Of a stretch of DNA of 64,000 nt, positions 1 through 10,162 are shown piece by piece. The stretch spans positions 1 to 64,000 of the forward strand of contig VXIS01000262.1 in assembly GCA_008704415.1 (NCBI GenBank), given 5' to 3'. The notes beneath the pieces are model-generated. The model was not told where the DNA came from and searched no databases. It saw only the letters and a program-made list of their open reading frames with translations. This DNA comes from Sphaerosporella brunnea. Lineage: Eukaryota; Ascomycota; Pezizomycetes; Pezizales; Pyronemataceae. The translations under genes and the position numbers were made by a program. Positions within the stretch are counted from its first letter, which is position 1, and every line of letters begins with the position of its first letter.

Positions 1-900
1 GCAAATCCTATCGTCTGCAGAGGGTGTGCTTCGTACGTGGACAGAGAAATCTTTCATGCATGGGCACGCAATCTTTCCCCGCTCGTGAGTCTTTTTCTGC
101 AATCAGTGCGTCGTCATATCTATATTGCAGGACGCTGGCATGATTGTCAGCATGCCCTACGGCTTGCTTTGATTGTGCCCCCTTGCGAGACTAGACTCTT
201 GCACTCTGACGAGTTCAGCTGATTGTGCAGGATGCTGGCGTGATCAGCTTGCTCTATGGCCTGCTTGGATTACACCCCCTTGCTTCAGCTGAACTTGCAG
301 TACACCATTAGCAGATGAGGTATTATCAGACTTCTGCGGCAGACGCGGGCACCGATGACTCGTCATATCAATATCGATGTGGGGGTTCTCCTGTCGTGTC
401 ATACCGCCGAAGCAGGCCATATGACAAACGACACCCACACCGGTGACTAGACTCTGCATATTGGACTCCACCTTTGTCTGCTGGTCTTTCCCCTCATTCT
501 GCCGGCTGATTGACCGACGCTCTGCAGGTTGTCCTCGTATTCGGCAGCTCCGTTGGTACGATGGATGGTATGGCGGCTTGCTTCATAAAGAGGCTCGTCG
601 CTCCCCTCGCTCTTTTCTCCTTCATCCTTTCTACAACTCCTACTATTCTTTACTCCTGGGACATCGAACGGATCCTCATTACCAACGCACTATACTGACT
701 TAAGCACTTAAAGGTAGGCACGCGGCGGGAGGCACCCCCAGCGATGCTACTCTTGCAACATCCTGACCAGTCGTTTGTCGGTAACGGGACCAAGCCATCT
801 TGCTTGGTACTAACGTATTGTAAGTATCCCTTTCGAGTGACCCTTCCTTCTTCTTTGGCTAACAGTATTCCTAGCTTCTCGGATCGCGACCCTCGTGAGG
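1..900. other. No recognised gene; diverged direct repeat
   Basis: I see no gene that can be supported here. A roughly 65-bp segment at about 124-188 recurs in diverged form at about 226-290; both contain the cores GCAGGA(C/T)GCTGGC(A/G)TGAT and CCCCCTTGC. The short open frames have no recognisable domain and are interrupted. It is probably old repeat debris, because a DDE transposase remnant follows directly. Confidence 0.4.
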
Positions 901-904
901 TCCT

Positions 905-1040
905 TGGTGCTTAGCGCGCTTCGCTACTTTGAAAAAGTGGAGCGTATTCTGGAAGTCTACTCTGCTGGAGATATTTATGGGACCCAGGAATTTGCCAACA
1001 AGGTGTATAAAAGCCACCGCAAAGTCTCAAAAGCACCTTA
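905..1040 (+). pseudogene. DDE transposase C-terminal remnant
   Basis: One frame reads the short motif VYKSHRKVSKAP after a helix-like stretch containing YSAGDIYG. The same C-terminal signature (YKSHRR / YRSHRR) occurs in the other DDE transposase relics of this window, at about 62.1 kb and across the nested insertion at 58.5/59.5 kb. Only about 45 codons survive and the catalytic core is missing. This is a decayed end of a Tc1/mariner-like element. The assignment rests on internal similarity, not on a complete domain. Confidence 0.5.
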
Positions 1041-1536
1041 ATTAAATACCAGCATTTGGGGTTGTCTCGGGCCGTTGATTGTGCGCGACGGCACATCATA
1101 GAATATCACTCGCCCACTTGCAGCCGGGTAACAGGTGTTTTACAACCCCCCCCTGCTTGGTCATGGTTGAAGGCTACCAGCATCATATCTGGACACCCCC
1201 TAGCCCACGCGCGCCCCGCCAAAAAAGTTACACCGAGGATAATATTGTAAGGAAAAAGCAAAATCTCGACTTCTTTGTGTCTAAAGGCTCGAGGGTGCTC
1301 TCGGCCAAAATTTGGGCTCAGGAACAGATTTTTTGGGTAAAAGAGAGTGAAGAAATCGATTTTTCATTGCATACCATAAAATCTCATATAAGGTACACTC
1401 CCATTTTGGGAATAGCGTCATTTTTAGCTGCGCTTAACCGTAAGCATGCTAGCGCGGCCTGTCGCTGCAACGTCACTCCACCACTTCACAAGAGTGGGAA
1501 GAATGAATTTCAGCACAGTTGAGCAGTAACAAACTA

Positions 1537-1856
1537 CAGCAGAATCTCTCTATAAGAATATCTCGGGACTGGGGGGGCGTAATCTTATATGGCGGGTTTT
1601 CTTACATAGAGTACGAGTGATGACCGGTGTTGAGATAGGAAGGAGAACGCTCGCTCGCTGCGGCACACGGACGATAAAAAAGGGCTGCTCAGCTGCACTT
1701 TTAATAAGAATACCATACAAATTTTTTGCGTTTTTATAAGAATATTCTAATAAAAAAAAAATTGTTATTTCCCATACAAAACCGTCGGGACCGGGGCCAC
1801 GCAGTGTTATACAGAGGTTATTCTTATAAGGGCATTCTTATAAAGAGGTTCTACTG
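1537..1856. mobile_element. 320-bp pogo/Fot1-like MITE with TA duplication
   Basis: The terminal inverted repeats are CAGCAGAATCTCTCTATAAG on the left and, read inward, CAGTAGAACCTCTTTATAAG on the right. A TA dinucleotide flanks both ends (1535-1536 and 1857-1858). Termini beginning CAG with a TA target duplication are typical of pogo/Fot1 elements of the Tc1/mariner superfamily. No transposase frame lies inside, so it is non-autonomous. Confidence 0.85.
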
Positions 1857-2831
1857 TACATATTATTTTGATCTACACATATTTCCCAACAATGGGCTCG
1901 ATGCATTCTGTTTTGTTCAATTCTGCTAGTGCAATTCCCAAAGATTTCCTATTTTCCTTCAAGTTTACAACTGCCTCAGCACCGCTTGAATACAAACCAC
2001 AGCGGTGTTCAGAAGCCCAAACAGAAACCAGGTCCTCGAAAGAAGCCAATGTCTGCTGTACCACCAAAGAAATTCAGGTGACTCACTCATGGGTGGCGAC
2101 TCGACTGGCTTGGCGCAACCTGCGGAAGTCATCAGACGAAGTGACAAGCTTGTTGTAAGATTATTACACTTACTATAGTTTCTCTCTTACGTATTTCCTT
2201 ACTAAGATATAAAACTATAAGGCAGTAATGATGGTATGATATCATTATTCTACGAGTTTCTTTTGCTTTCTTTACTATGTTTTGTCACCATGTTCTAGCA
2301 GTTTCTAGCCCTTTCGATGTTACGTCACTTTGGAATCTTCTAGTTTCCACAAGGCAGACTTGTAGGTCTTCTAGACCACTCTTTCCTTGGTTACGAATTT
2401 GCCACCAGTTTATTATCACATGATGTACTCAGCATCGTTAGCTATAAAAGCTGCAAGCTTTTCCTACATTCATTCTCTTCTCTTCTTTCCTTACGGCCTT
2501 TCGAGCAATCCAGATTGCATAGACTATCTATCAATAAATACTGAGTTGATCAGTGACCTGTTTTTGAGTATCCTCTTGGTATTTATCAAGTCTGATACAC
2601 AGATGATTCTGAGTTTACTTGCATCTATGAAATAGTGGATCTTATAAGCTCACGAAAAGGTTACACTTGTAGGCCAAGCAGAATTATGTAGTGCAGGATC
2701 TCTTTCCTGCCTTGAGTGACACTAAGTTTGGTGACGAAGATGATGGGGTTTAGTTTTGTTTTAGGGACGAAGATTGAAGCGCAACTTGTTATGCAAGAGC
2801 TGTTTTTTGGCCGGCCACCCCCAATCTGATA

Positions 2832-3104
2832 TTGAACTACCGTATTATCTTACTTAAGAGTCACACTTTTAAGCGGTCTTGGCGCGTGCCAGCGAGTCTT
2901 CAAATCACTCTAAAATGTATGAAATATTTTCTATGTGCGATTCTGAGGTGCTTTATGTAATCTTTTTGCTGGCTAAAATTAAAGATGGCCTGATTTCGAG
3001 CTTTTGGAGCCTTAAAAGTTGAACAAATTTCAGTGTGTCTGGATTAGTGTGAAAATTGCCTGATTAGGGGTGTGACTCTTAAGTGAGATAATACGGTAGT
3101 TCAA
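2832..3104. mobile_element. Inverted-repeat element with TACCGTATTATCT arms
   Basis: The left arm contains TACCGTATTATCTTACTTAA followed by GAGTCACAC. The right arm is its near-perfect inverse (GTGTGACTCTTAAGTGAGATAATACGGTA). The symmetry continues outward through GAAC/GTTC, so the arms are at least 40 bp and the exact ends are uncertain. The AT-rich interior has no coding capacity. Shorter elements with the same TACCGTATTATCT terminus occur near 52.6-52.8 kb. Confidence 0.8.
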
Positions 3105-3148
3105 AATTGGTTAGCGCGATTTATTGAAACCACGCCAGTCCCAAAATG

Positions 3149-3300
3149 GGTTTTTTTTTTGTTTTAACCATATTGTATTCGGCCGCTTGCGGCTATGACA
3201 TATGTAAAAGGAAAAGACTATGCTACCCACCGGGTCACAGCGGGCTCGCTACCCGGGCCTGCGGCCCTTCTAAGGAAATATACAGAATGAAATCCCAAAA
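3149..3300 (-). mobile_element. LINE-1-family 3' tail fragment
   Basis: On the minus strand this is the 3' untranslated end of the LINE family that recurs at 6.4-7.8, 24.4, 35.7-37.1 and 62.8-64.0 kb. It holds the conserved hairpin GGC(C/T)GCAAGCGGCC followed by GAATACAATATGGTTAAAAC and an A-rich tail, which appears as the T run at 3151-3160 on the plus strand. The copy is strongly 5'-truncated and has no coding part. Confidence 0.8.
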
Positions 3301-3377
3301 TAGGTGTAGTTGGACAGGCTTTCTGAGTGTCCGGATAGTTAAAAATCCGGTGAGTACTAGTGTAGAGCATGCGACAT

Positions 3378-3450
3378 CAGTGTTGTCAGTAGCTAGCCCA
3401 AACAGCCCAAGTCGCAGCCCACACAGCGGGCCCACAGCCCGGCTGATAGG
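3378..3450. repeat. Hairpin MITE fragment (CAGTGTT family)
   Basis: It begins CAGTGTTGTCAGTAGCTAGC and continues through CCCAAACAGCCC blocks, as other members of the GC-rich hairpin family do (best copy at 15075-15143). The right terminus is degraded. It is a non-coding, non-autonomous element of probable hAT origin. Confidence 0.6.
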
Positions 3451-4189
3451 GCGAGTGATATACAGTGATGCCATCGGGGCAGGGCGCAAGAGCCTTTGTT
3501 AGCATTCTCCGAAAACGATGTCTGTTTACCCCCCTATGTCTTCCCATCACCTCCGCATCGAAGCCGCCGGGGACCAGAGTTCGAGCTGTCAAAATCGTAG
3601 TCAGGATAATCCGGATAGTCAAGATACTGGATAAGATGAGTGACAGTGCAAGTTCCCAACCGGACCGATTGATGTCTTCTTCTGTTGAACCCCTTGTTGT
3701 TCCTGATATCACCAGGGAGAGGATAGATATCCCCAGGAGAAGGCGAAACTTGAAGCGCGGACTGAATCCTGTGACCGGGACTTCTACTGAGGGACGGGGC
3801 TCAAAAAAGCGGCCGCTGACCTCCCACATCTATTTGTAGGGGTCAAGTTTCAGCGTGATGGACAAGAGTGGTGGCGGTGCAGTGAGTGTAAAGGTTCAGA
3901 CCCGGAAGTGCGAGAATATAGAATTAGCAGATGCTCAACAGACAAAGCAAGCCTACGTCCACTCAAATATCATCGCATTGGGAAGAATGGCCATACGGGA
4001 GCGGAGACAGCGGGTCATGTTGGTAAGCATGAGCAACTCTGACTCGATCTTCGACAATTCAAGCGCGCATTGTGCGATTGGATAGCATGTGCGCATGATA
4101 GCTTCTCCCATGTAGAGCACGAAAAATCTCGGAAATTCTGCAGTCTCCTTACCCACGCATCGATGATTTGCTTCCAACGCATAATACAG

Positions 4190-4354
4190 TTGACAAGTGG
4201 ACCGATGAGGTTTTCTTCAAGTAGAGCGTGTTTGTAGCAGCGCAAAGCTTACGCTTTCCAACAGGAGAGCGCCCTTGGATAGCGAGATAGTGGAAGCCCT
4301 CGAATATTTGCGTCACTGGGACCCCGCGGGGATCATTGCATCATGGGAAGTCTA
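4190..4354 (+). pseudogene. hAT transposase C-terminal (dimerisation domain) relic
   Basis: The last readable stretch gives LTLSNRRAPLDSEIVEALEY followed by LRHWDPAG and a stop after SWEV. This matches the C-terminal hATC dimerisation segment of the second hAT relic at 47.5 kb, which reads LTLSKRRALLDCEIVEVLKC. Only about 50 codons remain, with a disrupted upstream frame. It is the end of a dead hAT transposon in the plus orientation. Confidence 0.75.
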
Positions 4355-4514
4355 ATTTTGGAGGGACAACGGTAGCTGTTTTTTTTGTTTTCTTTTCCTT
4401 TTTTTTTGCGCCCATAGATTTACTGAACAACATGCGCTTGCTTCTTCGACTTTCCTGATAGACCTGCGCTGCGGCGCGGGGGGTTGATTGTTGGTTGTGC
4501 TGGTTTCGCGGGAG

Positions 4515-4660
4515 GTAGGGCGAGACAGCCGGCCCAACAGCCAGCCCGACAGCCGGCCTTCACAAAACGACGCCAAACAAACCTTCGGGCTTTTTGATCA
4601 GCTCGACGCAGCCCAACGCAGCCGGCCGGGCGGGCTGGCTACTGCTCCAAACCACCCTAC
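4515..4660. repeat. Decayed GC-rich hairpin repeats
   Basis: Blocks such as CAGCCGGCCCAACAGCCAGC, GGGCTTTTTGATCAGC and GCCGGCCGGGCGGGCTGGCTACTG are characteristic of the CAGTGTTCTC hairpin family, but no intact termini remain. This looks like one or two overlapping degenerate copies. Confidence 0.5.
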
Positions 4661-4846
4661 CCACAGCGGAGCCTCCTACTAGGCTTCCGGACCCTCGACG
4701 CCCCACCGTGGCTCGCCCAAGAAGGGGCATGATAGCTGTTAAAAGTTCAAGGGGGGGCGGAGTCGACTCCATGAGAATAAGCAGTTTGACATACACGGAG
4801 ATTTAGCAAAACATACACCGCAAAAGAAAAGCTGTCTATCCCCTAG

Positions 4847-6116
4847 GGTTCAATAATTTGTAGTGTAAACGGCAGGACGTATATGGTGCCATCTGTGGTG
4901 CCGCCTATAGTGACACCCACCCACCAAAGCTTTATATTGCGCGTCACCACAGTATTCGTGTCCTTTATACTACAAATTCGTGTCTTTCAAACTAGAAGTT
5001 CGTGTCTTTTACACTGCACAGTTCGTGTATTTCAAACTACAAATTCGTGTCTTTCAAACCACGAGTTCGTGGCCTTTAAACCACGAGTTCGTGGCCTTTA
5101 AACTACGAGTTCGTGTCTTTCAAACTACAAATTCGTGTCTTTTAAACCACGAGTTCGTGGCCTTTAAACTACGAGTTCGTGGCCTTTACACTACAAATTC
5201 GTGTCTTTTAAACCACGAGTTCGTGGCCTTTACACTACGAGTTCCTGCAAAAATGCCACGATAAACGCCACGATGCTAGTCACGATGGATGCCACGATAA
5301 TTGCCACGATAAAAGCCCGTTAATTGTTCAATATAGACGATCTACAGGATCAAGACAAGCGCCACTACATTTGACACGACGACTCCCACCACGGCGTTCT
5401 ACAACATAGCCGGACTTCCTTGTAGCGAGATAGTGAAGGGGTGGAGACCGTCCGGGAAGCTTTGTTCCGTTGGTTGAAGTTCTGGGTCTGGGAAAAGTTA
5501 GCTAAGTTCAGCAACAGCATGAGTAGAAACTGACGGGGGCAGCAGCGGGAATGGGGTAGCGGGATCAGCTGTGTTCCGCTGCCTGTTAACTCCAGTGAGC
5601 TCTAGAAGCAGCACGATGTCAGCGGAATTGACTGTTCTGCTGCGCGTGGAAACTCACCCGTGGAGCACGAAACAAGCAGAGTGATGGCTGATGAAGGATG
5701 ATTGGTGTTGAAGAATGATTGGTGTTGAAGGTTGAGGAAAAGAAAGGATGGAGAAGCGGAAGGCCGGAAATTTAAAGATGGGACAACTGCGGAACCTCCC
5801 GTCCCCTCAAATGGGCTTAGCTTTCCTCCAAATGTGGTGTCGTTCGTCGTGGCGAATTCGTTCTTGATGTGTCTGCTTCACTTGATTCGGTGTGCCGTTT
5901 ATCGTGGCGTTGCAAGCACGAACTGTGTCGTGACCCTTCCTTTTATCGTGGCTTTGACACCCCGGGTGGTGTATTTGGCACGACACTTTCTCTATGCCAC
6001 GACGATAAGAGGTTTTGTAGTTTAAATGGCACGACTTTGACACCGCGGTGTGACATTTAAACTACGTAACAGGCTTTTGTGGTGCCCTTTAAACCACACC
6101 ACACCAAAATCTTGTA
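4847..6116. mobile_element. Non-autonomous element with subterminal repeat arrays
   Basis: This block interrupts repeat R1 and is bordered by CCCTAGGG (4841-4848) and CCCTAGTG (6117-6124), which would be an 8-bp target duplication with one mismatch. Its left part carries the 22-bp tandem array at 4955-5241. Its right part (about 5860-6105) carries scattered inverted versions of the same motif, for example GTAGTTTAAATGGCACGAC. That arrangement, subterminal motifs in opposite orientation at the two ends, resembles transposase-binding arrays of hAT-like or MULE-like elements. No transposase is present, and the terminal inverted repeats are weak at best. Confidence 0.5.
4955..5241. repeat. 22-bp tandem array, 13 units
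   Basis: Thirteen units of consensus TTCGTG(T/G)C(T/C)TTTAAAC(T/C)AC(G/A)A(G/A), 22 bp each with one of 23 bp. Two sub-types alternate (TTCGTGTC and TTCGTGGC). Where a CCACGAG end meets a TTCGTGG start, the junction is the palindrome CCACGAGTTCGTGG, so the array can form several adjacent hairpins. It translates in every frame only because 22 is not a multiple of 3; it is not a gene. Confidence 0.9.
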
Positions 6117-6283
6117 CCCTAGTGCTATCCCTAGGCAATCCCAGGGGCCGCGGGGATCTAGTCCTTTGGTTATCGTGTAAGGCACCACGCGAGGTGAGCT
6201 CGGGCGCCTAGGGGACGAGCGCGCGATACGGCATGGTGCCGCGGTGACGAGCGGACCATGGGACAGGGCGGCAGGGCGCCCGG

Positions 6284-6413
6284 CGAAGGTGAGGTTTTCC
6301 AACCATTCTCCCGGACCGGTGGTCGGAGTTGACGGTATGGGCATGTCGGAGTTGGGAGTCGGATTCGGTCGGAATCCAAGCTTTCCTTGGCGGGCACACA
6401 GGCGTTTTGTTTG
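6284..6413. repeat. Long direct repeat flanking the LINE at its 3' side
   Basis: This block (GGCGAAGGTGAGGTTTTCCA ... GGCGGGCACACAGGCG) recurs in the same orientation at 7795-7907, on the other side of the LINE at 6414-7790, with a few substitutions and one short indel. It is also the right-hand part of repeat R1. It is either an unusually long target duplication made at LINE insertion or a pre-existing partial R1 copy. Confidence 0.6.
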
Positions 6414-7790
6414 TTTTAATCATATTGTATTCGGCCGCTTGCGGCCATGATATATGTGAAAGAAGAGACTATGCTACCCCCCGGACCACAGAGGGCCCGC
6501 TATCGGGGCCTGCGGCCCTTCTAAGGAAAGGAACAAAGGAAATCGCACTAGGTAAAGACGGAAATAGGACAGTAGTCATTACATGGGGCCCTCATCGGGC
6601 CAGCAGCCAATCTTTGTAGCATGAAGGAAATCTAGCACCGCCGTCGTGCACCTGTCATCTGCCAGCAGGTCCACCACTGAGGTGGACGGCCATCGTCTCT
6701 TGATTCCACCGTCTTTGGTAGCGTCCTTGACCGCCTTCCATAGCTCCATCTGCTCGGCCTTCCATCTCCTGCAGAACTTGAAGAGGTGGCCACGGGTTTG
6801 CTTCGCGCCGCTGCCGCACCACCAGCATTTATCATCCGTCCTTCTATTTGTCCATTGCAGGTATGAGGCCGTCGGTGCTTTGTTGAGCCTCAGCTGGTAG
6901 AAGCCTGAGGCAACTGCCTTGGGGGCCTTGGCGGCTACGTGGTTGAGCTTGAAGCGTCGCGTCTTGTAGTAGCTTTTGGCGCAGTGTTTCGACACGGTCT
7001 TGCCGTTTGGCCTGGGACGTAGCCCTTGCAATATGCGCCAGCGAGGTCATATCCAGCACGTCAGAGGATTCAGATTCAGTGTTGTTGCGGCGTTTTGCAG
7101 CTTTCTTGGCTAGCTCGTCAGTGGATTCGTTGCCGGGACGCCGAGGTGGCCCGGCACCCATCGAAACTCCACGCGCCAGCTTGAGGCCAGAAGGGGGGCT
7201 TCGGCCTGAGAAATTCTTGGTAGAAGCCACTGTCCGGGGCCCGGGGTGCCTGATTTCAGCCGCAGCAGGGCGGCTTGTGAATCGGAGAAGATGCGCACTG
7301 TGCCGAAAGCGCCGGCAGGCTGTCGGCGCTTGGCCAAAGCGAGGCCAGCCAGGATGCCGAAGAGCTCTGCGTCATATGCCTCCTTGTTGTTGCCGAGGTA
7401 CTTCGCCTTGCCTGCCCAGTCGCTGGATGGGGTACTGGTGACTGCGGAATAGCCGCAGCTGCCGCCCTCCAGTCTGAAGCCGTCTGTGTAGATTGCGATG
7501 GCGTGATCGGTGGCCTGCTGCCACATCTTCGCGGCTTGTAAGGCACTCTCTTCTGGTTGTATGATGATGCGGCCGCTCGGCTTGATGCTAGCTGAAACGT
7601 TTCGCTCGACTGAGCGGGGGTGACCAGGGAGGGTGGCCGCCAGCCGTCTTCCCAGGGCAAGAGGAGGGGAGGGGGGTCCTGTCGTCTCGTCGAAGGCGGC
7701 GTCGGCGATAAACCTTAGCAGGCGCCTGGTTGTCGTGATCAGTGTCGGCGTGGGGACCGCGATCTCGCGATACCCGTGCGAAAACAAAAC
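6414..7790 (-). pseudogene. 5'-truncated Tad-like LINE (RNase H and zinc-knuckle end of ORF2)
   Basis: Read on the minus strand, the upstream part encodes an RNase H domain: a strand with AIYTDG (first catalytic Asp), the motif KEAYDAELFGILAGL (catalytic Glu), DSQAALLRL (second Asp) and WVPGHLGV. It then changes frame into a C-terminal zinc-knuckle-like segment CWWCGSGAKQTRGHLFKFC and stops near 6579. About 165 bp of 3' untranslated region follow, with the GGCCGCAAGCGGCC hairpin and an A-rich tail near 6414. The reverse transcriptase and endonuclease are absent, and a frameshift separates RNase H from the knuckle, so this copy is dead. It is the same family as 62.8-64.0 kb. Confidence 0.85.
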
Positions 7791-8293
7791 CCGCGAAGGT
7801 GAGGTTTTCCAACCATTCTCCCGGACCGGCGGTCGGAGTTGACGGTATGGGCATGTCGGAGTTGGGAGTCGGATCCAAGCTTTCCTTGGCGGGCACACAG
7901 GCGTACGCATGTGCATTGAGAATCCACCAGCCGGCCTGAGGTTGATCATGGCCATCGCGAGAGTTAAAGATGCCGACGATCGACGACTTTGCGGCATCCA
8001 CCCACCTACCGGAGTCGCACCACCTACAGCGATCGCCGATAAGGTTGGTTGGTAGTGGTGTGCAGCCATCCGAACAGGCACCTGCGGCGTCTACGGCGCA
8101 TCTACCGGGCGTCTACCAGGTACCCACCCCTCTTAGGCATCTCGGCGCCCTGCCATCATGTCCCGTCGTCCCCTAGGCGCCCCAGCCGCGCCGCACGTGG
8201 TGCCTTGACACGATAACCAGAAGACTAGATTCCCAAAGCGTCGGGAATTGCCTAGGCGAACCGAGGATAGGCAGCTTTTCTTTTGCGATGACT
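7791..8293 (-). repeat. Repeat R1, full-length copy on the minus strand
   Basis: On the minus strand it starts CGCAAAAGAAAAGCTGCCTA and runs through GGTTATCGTGTCAAGGCACC, CTTATCGGCGATCGCTG and CTCGCGATGGCCATGA to GGAAAACCTCACCTTCGCGG, abutting the LINE. The same order occurs at 46609-47190 on the plus strand. It is about 0.5 kb, has no credible frame, and contains internal GGTAGATGCGCCGT(A/C)GACGCC blocks. It could be a non-autonomous element or the 5' region of a retroelement. Confidence 0.6.
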
Positions 8294-8299
8294 TTCGTT

Positions 8300-9750
8300 T
8301 CGCGGCCCAGAACCATTGAAACAAATTTTCGTAGTGATGGAATCTACGCAGAGCGTCTCCCATGCGCATTTCGCTCCCTTTATCTGTCGATGATTTCCTG
8401 TGATCTCAAGTACACCATAATGTCCCGAAAGTATGGGTCGCTGCAATAGCCATTCCAAATGCCGTCAAATCACTGTTCACCATTCCAAGCCGAAGCTCAA
8501 AGAGCTCGTTTTGCCCGGACGGACTCCTGAGCTCGCGAGTGAGCGTTTATGATCAGCTCTTAATTGAATGCTTGTTTTAAAGTTCTATCGAGGCCGACAA
8601 GGCTTAGTATATGTATATACCGAGATAGCGTAAGGCATGCATAAGCGATGCGCCATCTCTTCGCCACTGGCTTCTGCCCAATGCCCATGTAGGAAGGTAT
8701 TTGTACAAGTTTGATCCGTCTACCTACACCACAATCCACGATCCACCTAAGACTGCTACAGTACTGCAGGTTCCAAAAAACTACTCTGCCGTCCTATGGA
8801 GTAATTCCCATTTAGACCTACGAGGAGCGGGACAGAGACTGCATTTCCACCAATCGAACTGTGGGAGCATAGCTCGGGCTTTTGAGTTCCCCTTTTCACT
8901 CCTCGAATATCCTCTTGCTTGGGGTTGATTCCCTGAATGGTAGAGTTCGCGAGAGGTTCACACCCGCACCCCAGGTGCTCCAGCTCTGGCACTTGGGAAA
9001 TACTGGCCACTGCCGCGGTAGCCCTTATTGGGTCTTGATCCGGACCAGTAGCATTGCGGTGTTGCCGACTTTGGATAGTAAGTTCACAATATGCTTGGGC
9101 CGGCGGAGAATTTTTTGTGCGGGCGATGAAGGGGGGTGGAAGGAGTGGGGTAGGAGGAGGGCAGCACTCGATGGCAGTGCACATCTGCTCATCCAAAATC
9201 ACTCGCTTTTCACAGCCGGGCTGAACCGGCTGCGCGGCTGGCTTCTAGGGGGCTCACCGCGGCCGCCGTATTCGGGCGCTTGTAGCGGCAGAGCTCGATA
9301 ATAGCGCATAACCACGCAGAAAGGGCTTTGTGTTTCTTCTCGCCAATATCTTCGGGCCCAGCAGTTTTCTTGCTGACCAGCAAGGGGATTTTCTCTGTTA
9401 CTGTTTCTGATGAGTTGGACGCGCTTTTGGAAGGGCGCAAGTGAGAAGCAAGAAGATGTGCACGTGAAATAATGGTTTCAAGTATGGGTGTATATGGCTT
9501 CGAGCATCTCCGCGGCAGGGCATCATCCAATGCGTCTGGATAATGCGTAATTACGTACAAAGAAAATGTGCGTGATTTATGCACGGGCTACAACCAGTAA
9601 AATATCCCTCTGCATCTACCTCCACACGATGAAAAAGGTCATAACATCACGTTCTGCACGACGAAACGCTTGGCATAACCTTCATTTTTCGCTTATGCGG
9701 GACGCTATTGGATTGTCGCTGTTGCAGCAGAAGGCGACGGCCACTGTCTC
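8300..9750. other. Gene-poor stretch, nothing recognised
   Basis: Several medium open frames exist on both strands (for example minus 9210-9584), but none shows a domain, splice structure or similarity to the other elements here. A GC-rich piece near 9220-9260 (CAGCCGGGCTGAACCGGCTG) resembles the hairpin MITE family. I would not annotate a gene. Confidence 0.4.
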
Positions 9751-10162
9751 CAGCTTACTAAGCAACGGACAACGAGATACCGCATCTGCTCGCGAATAAG
9801 GGCGATTCGGCGACGCCACGGAGCTGGCGGATCATCGCATTAACCCGTCGCTCTTCATCACTTGCGGTCCAGACGATAGATTGTCGCTTCCAAGCTTCCA
9901 GTTGATTCACCAGAAACTGCCGCCCAGCTCCGGTATCGGCCCCACCAGCGGAAAGGCGCCGCACGTTAAGTGGCGACAGGACCTAAAATTCCGTAATTCC
10001 GAGGCGCCGTGGCGACTGCGCGCTCACCTAGAATTTCTTCCAGCTGAATATCCTCATCTACCATTTGGCACGCCGTTCGCGGGCCTGAGTAACCCCCCTG
10101 GGTTAAATGTCCACACAACAACCTCACCCACATTCCCGCCTTGTTTTCTATCACCGCTCCTC

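Larger units (their letters stand above)
4816..6283 (+). repeat. Repeat R1 copy, split by an insertion
   Basis: The left piece (4816-4846, ACCGCAAAAGAAAAGCTGTC...) and the right piece (6117-6283, through CTAGGCAATCCC and GGTTATCGTGTAAGGCACCA) together match uninterrupted copies at 46609 (plus) and 8293 (minus strand). Between them lies a foreign 1.27-kb block (4847-6116). R1 has no coding capacity that I can support. Confidence 0.65.

Noticed and set aside
2280..2640. LTR-like segment: CTATAAAAG followed by a CT-rich tract and AATAAATA
   Set aside because: No matching second LTR, no TG...CA borders I could fix, no primer-binding site and no gag/pol nearby. A lone TATA and polyA signal in AT-rich DNA is not enough.
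4955..5241. CRISPR-like array
   Set aside because: The units are contiguous with no unique spacers and the genome is eukaryotic; it is a simple tandem repeat.
4883..5264. Repetitive protein read from the 22-bp array
   Set aside because: It is the translation of a tandem repeat whose period is not a multiple of three, open in several frames. No start context or domain.
9881..10162. 94-codon N-terminal extension of the zinc-cluster regulator
   Set aside because: It is open by chance over a repeat remnant shared with 45.1 kb and gives an atypical N-terminus; the ATG at 10163 gives the usual layout.
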